NCBI RefSeq assembly: GCF_021728395.1
Contig: NZ_JAKKCM010000012.1
Span: 62,001 to 126,000, forward strand
Origin: Vibrio sp. J1-1
Lineage (GTDB): Bacteria > Pseudomonadota > Gammaproteobacteria > Enterobacterales > Vibrionaceae
Reading direction: 5' to 3'
Length of the DNA: 64,000 nucleotides
In this document: piece by piece, positions 61,724 to 64,000 of the stretch
Layout of the letters: the number at the start of each line of letters is the position of its first letter
Numbering within the stretch: the first letter of the stretch is position 1
Notes under the pieces: model-generated
The model's input: the letters and a program-made list of their open reading frames with translations, nothing else
What the model was told of the DNA's origin: nothing
Database searches by the model: none
Translations under genes and position numbers: made by a program

Positions 61724-62205
61724 AGTGAAGCCATAGAAAACGTAGGAGTCACTGTCACTGCAAGCGAGTCTTTTATTTTGGGCCGACTTGTCCCTATTCG
61801 ACGAAACATTTTGTAGGAGCGCGTCCTACATAAGCGATTGGTCGAGGGAGCGTTTTTCGATAATGATGACCAAATCCATGCAATTCTTGAAGCGGCGGAA
61901 ATGAAAATCAAAGAGGGTTTTCAGCCAGAGCGCACCAATCTATTTGGCTTTGGTCACGATAAATAAGTAGGTGGTCCATAGGGTGCAAAACATGCGGCAG
62001 ATTTAATTGAGACACGCTACGACAAAATAGTGTTTGCAATTGATGAGTCGGCCCCAATTGTGCCGGGCATCTTCCCGTATTCTCTTCCGGTAAACCATAT
62101 CAGGTTTCTGAAGGGAGTGAACTATACACGCTTGTTTGGGTGAGTGGTGATGTCAAAGTGGATAAAGTTGATACAGAGCAACAGATAATGATTTATCCAC
62201 ATTAA
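61724..62205 (+). pseudogene. Decayed gene with stops and a frameshift
   Basis: One frame from 61724 reads protein-like sequence through TAG 61814, TAA 61964 and TAG 61979 (pieces AIENVGVTVTASESFILGR, DDQIHAILEAAEMKIKEGF, AKHAADLIETRYDKIVFAID). After about 62060 the sense moves to another frame (VFSSGKPYQVSEGSELYTLV, then a tail to TAA at 62203). I do not recognise the parent family. The stops and shift suggest a dead gene; chance similarity to coding is the alternative. Confidence 0.4.
61812..61830. repeat. Small hairpin palindrome inside the decayed gene
   Basis: TGTAGGA-GCGCG-TCCTACA, a 7-bp stem with 5-base loop that contains one of the stop codons of the dead frame. It could be a tiny insertion. 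Confidence 0.45.
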
Positions 62206-62345
62206 TTAACAAATTAGCCTCATATTCACGCTTGAAAACTTTAAATTTTGACTAAGCTTAATCGAGGTGACTATGGGGATACTGTCCTTAAAAGGTTCTG
62301 AATCTTTGAGTATGTAAGATTTTATTTGGTGGCGAGTGGAAGTCT

Positions 62346-63419
62346 ATGGATCAAAGCAATTTGGAAATTGAGTTAGCTGAAAGCATTACTTCTGCAATTG
62401 TTGGCGACTTGTGGGATAAAGCGAACAAGATATTGGAAACTTACCCAGATTCACCCATTGTGGTGAATGCAAGCAACTTAACCTTTATAGATATATCGGG
62501 CGTCGCGTTTTTATCAGATTTACAAACCCGATTTAGAACTCCTGGTGCTGAAATTACAATCATTGGTCTTAAGCCCAGTTTGGCCGAACTTATACCGCCA
62601 GCACCAGTAGAGGCCGCGCCTAATAATATGGGCAGAGAAATCAGCTTTTTCGAGCGTGTGGGACACACAACAAAGGAAATGCTTGTTTATGTTGGTTCTG
62701 TGGCTCGGTTTATCAAAGAGTGTGTCCTGGTTTTTAAATTAGGAATCAGCCGAAGGAAAAATATTAACTGGGCGACGGTCACGAATATAGCGACAAGGGC
62801 AGGGGCGGATGCAGTCCCAATCATTTTGTTAATTGGTTTCCTAATGGGTGTCATTATCGCCTTTGAAATTGGCTTAGTTGCTCAACAATTTGGAGCCGTT
62901 CTGTTTGTGGCTGATGGGATAGGTATCTCTATGTTTAGGGAACTCGGCCCACTTATGACAGCTATCGTCTTTGCAGGTCGAACTGGCGCTGCGTTTGCCG
63001 CTGAAATAGGCACTCAGAAAGTGAATGAAGAGATAAACGCGTTGCGTACCTTCGGGATCAGTCCCGTCGAGTTTCTGGTTATACCCCGGATTTATGCTTC
63101 TGTTCTCGTCCTGCCACTATTGACGGTACTTGCCAATATTATCGGTGTTCTGGGGGGCGCTCTTGTCTTGCTAAAGTTCGACATCAGTTTTGTTCAGTAT
63201 TATCACCAACTATTAAACTCACTTTCTGTTTGGGATTTGGCTTTCGGTTTGATTAAGGCCACCACTTTTGGGTTCATTATCGCCGTTATAGGCTGTGAAA
63301 GAGGGCTGGCCACTGGACAAGGCTCTACTTCAGTAGGCTTAGCGGCAACAAGCGCAGTAGTGAGTAGCATCATTTGGATAGTGGTTATTGATGGTTTTTT
63401 TACCGTGTTGCTAACTTAA
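62346..63419 (+). CDS. MlaE family ABC permease with N-terminal STAS domain
   Basis: A 357-residue protein. Residues about 1-90 are a STAS domain (VVNASNLTFIDISGVAFLSDL), then the MlaE/YrbE-type permease with five to six helices (GADAVPIILLIGFLMGVIIAFE, FRELGPLMTAIVFAGRTGAAFAAEIGTQKVNEEINALRT). In Mla systems the STAS protein MlaB is separate; here it is fused. Such systems move phospholipids between membranes. The next gene is the ATPase, nine bases later. Confidence 0.9.
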   Translation: MDQSNLEIELAESITSAIVGDLWDKANKILETYPDSPIVVNASNLTFIDISGVAFLSDLQTRFRTPGAEITIIGLKPSLAELIPPAPVEAAPNNMGREISFFERVGHTTKEMLVYVGSVARFIKECVLVFKLGISRRKNINWATVTNIATRAGADAVPIILLIGFLMGVIIAFEIGLVAQQFGAVLFVADGIGISMFRELGPLMTAIVFAGRTGAAFAAEIGTQKVNEEINALRTFGISPVEFLVIPRIYASVLVLPLLTVLANIIGVLGGALVLLKFDISFVQYYHQLLNSLSVWDLAFGLIKATTFGFIIAVIGCERGLATGQGSTSVGLAATSAVVSSIIWIVVIDGFFTVLLT

Positions 63420-63428
63420 GGAAGCCTG

Positions 63429-64000
63429 ATGAACTCGAAATTAAATAACCAACAAAAAGGTGATGCGGTAGTAGTGGGGAACTTAAAAATGGGATATGGC
63501 GAAAATATCCTGTTAGAGAACGCATCCTTTAGTGTCAACAGAGGTGAAATCCTCGTTATCTTAGGTGGCTCAGGTTGCGGTAAATCCAGCTTGATGAAAC
63601 ACATTATCGGTCTCTATGAGCCCATTTCCGGGGATATCTCAATTAACGGTAGGAGCATTGTTCATGCAGGAGAACCCGAGAAGGCATCAATACAACGCGA
63701 GCTAGGGGTCATGTATCAAAGTGGCGCTTTGTTTGGATCGTTAAACATACTGGAAAATGTTCGTTTCCCATTGGATGAGTTTACGAATCTCGGACTTGAA
63801 GAAAAAAATAAAATTTCCCGAACATTATTGGAACTTCTGGAGATGGGGCATTCAGCGGAACTTATGCCGAGCCAGTTATCTGGAGGCATGTTAAAGCGAG
63901 CGGGCATTGCCAGAGCTATGGCTATAGGCGCAAATATTTTAATTTTGGATGAACCTTCTGCCGGGTTGGATCCGATCACGGCCGCCAACTTGGACCAAAC
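63429..64000 (+). CDS. MlaF-like ABC transporter ATP-binding protein (3' end outside window)
   Basis: About 190 codons to the window edge. Walker A GGSGCGKSS, Q-loop MYQSGALFGSLNILENVRFP, signature LSGGMLKRAGIARAMA and Walker B ILILDEPSAGLDP are all present, as in MlaF. AAGGAA lies just upstream of the ATG, overlapping the stop region of the permease gene. Partner of the STAS-MlaE permease; an MlaD-type MCE protein gene would be expected next. Confidence 0.9.
   Translation, partial: MNSKLNNQQKGDAVVVGNLKMGYGENILLENASFSVNRGEILVILGGSGCGKSSLMKHIIGLYEPISGDISINGRSIVHAGEPEKASIQRELGVMYQSGALFGSLNILENVRFPLDEFTNLGLEEKNKISRTLLELLEMGHSAELMPSQLSGGMLKRAGIARAMAIGANILILDEPSAGLDPITAANLDQ

Overview
The window looks like a stretch of a Vibrionaceae chromosome, most likely Vibrio of the Harveyi/parahaemolyticus type. 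The reasons are the FadL-VolA pair, FabV enoyl-ACP reductase, vibrio-type small families (DUF3319, DUF3389), moderate GC content, and many genes with their closest recognisable relatives in this family. The species and chromosome cannot be settled from the sequence alone. I see no rRNA, tRNA, CRISPR array or complete insertion sequence.

Layout. 1-8900: end of a cytochrome b561 gene overlapping yceI, a formate/nitrite channel fused to CBS domains with a divergent LysR regulator, DUF1097, an OLD-family nuclease (YbjD-like), a 5'-nucleotidase-like phosphatase, and two very small genes. 8900-23100: PhnA-like zinc protein, the fadL-volA lipid-scavenging operon, an M50 and an M48 protease, a thioesterase, an SgrR-like regulator, a zinc-ribbon protein, cutA, yjdF, a 2-oxoglutarate oxygenase, a J-domain protein and an ABC-class ATPase. 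23200-43100: GAF-GGDEF-EAL protein, fabV, tesA divergent from ybbA-ybbP (their start codons overlap), an FAD oxidoreductase, the pxpABC 5-oxoprolinase operon, galE, a LysR regulator, the Pat acetyltransferase, a SPOR lipoprotein, ddl, DUF3319 and yciH.

43100-62300 is more accessory in character. Two nearly identical outer-membrane beta-barrel genes lie 16,177 bp apart in direct orientation. Between them are an AaeXAB-like efflux operon and a large amino-acid decarboxylase island: a CDF-like protein, an AdiC-like antiporter, a lone periplasmic binding protein, a PotE-like antiporter, then divergently two tandem 764-residue arginine-decarboxylase-type enzymes and a pyridoxal kinase. The inferred logic is uptake of a basic amino acid, PLP-dependent decarboxylation, export of the amine, and local supply of the PLP cofactor, which would consume protons under acid stress or make polyamines. 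The two decarboxylases differ at active-site-proximal positions, so the second substrate is open. After pdxY the DNA becomes AT-rich and holds a small secreted protein, perfect inverted repeats, a probable transposase remnant, and a decayed gene with several stops. The window closes with a STAS-MlaE permease and its ATPase, which runs off the end.

The strongest leads are the decarboxylase island (paralogous pair, CDF-like member with altered metal ligands, orphan binding protein), the gene-conversion-like identity of the two porin-like genes, the overlapping tesA/ybbA start codons, and candidate unlisted small membrane proteins.
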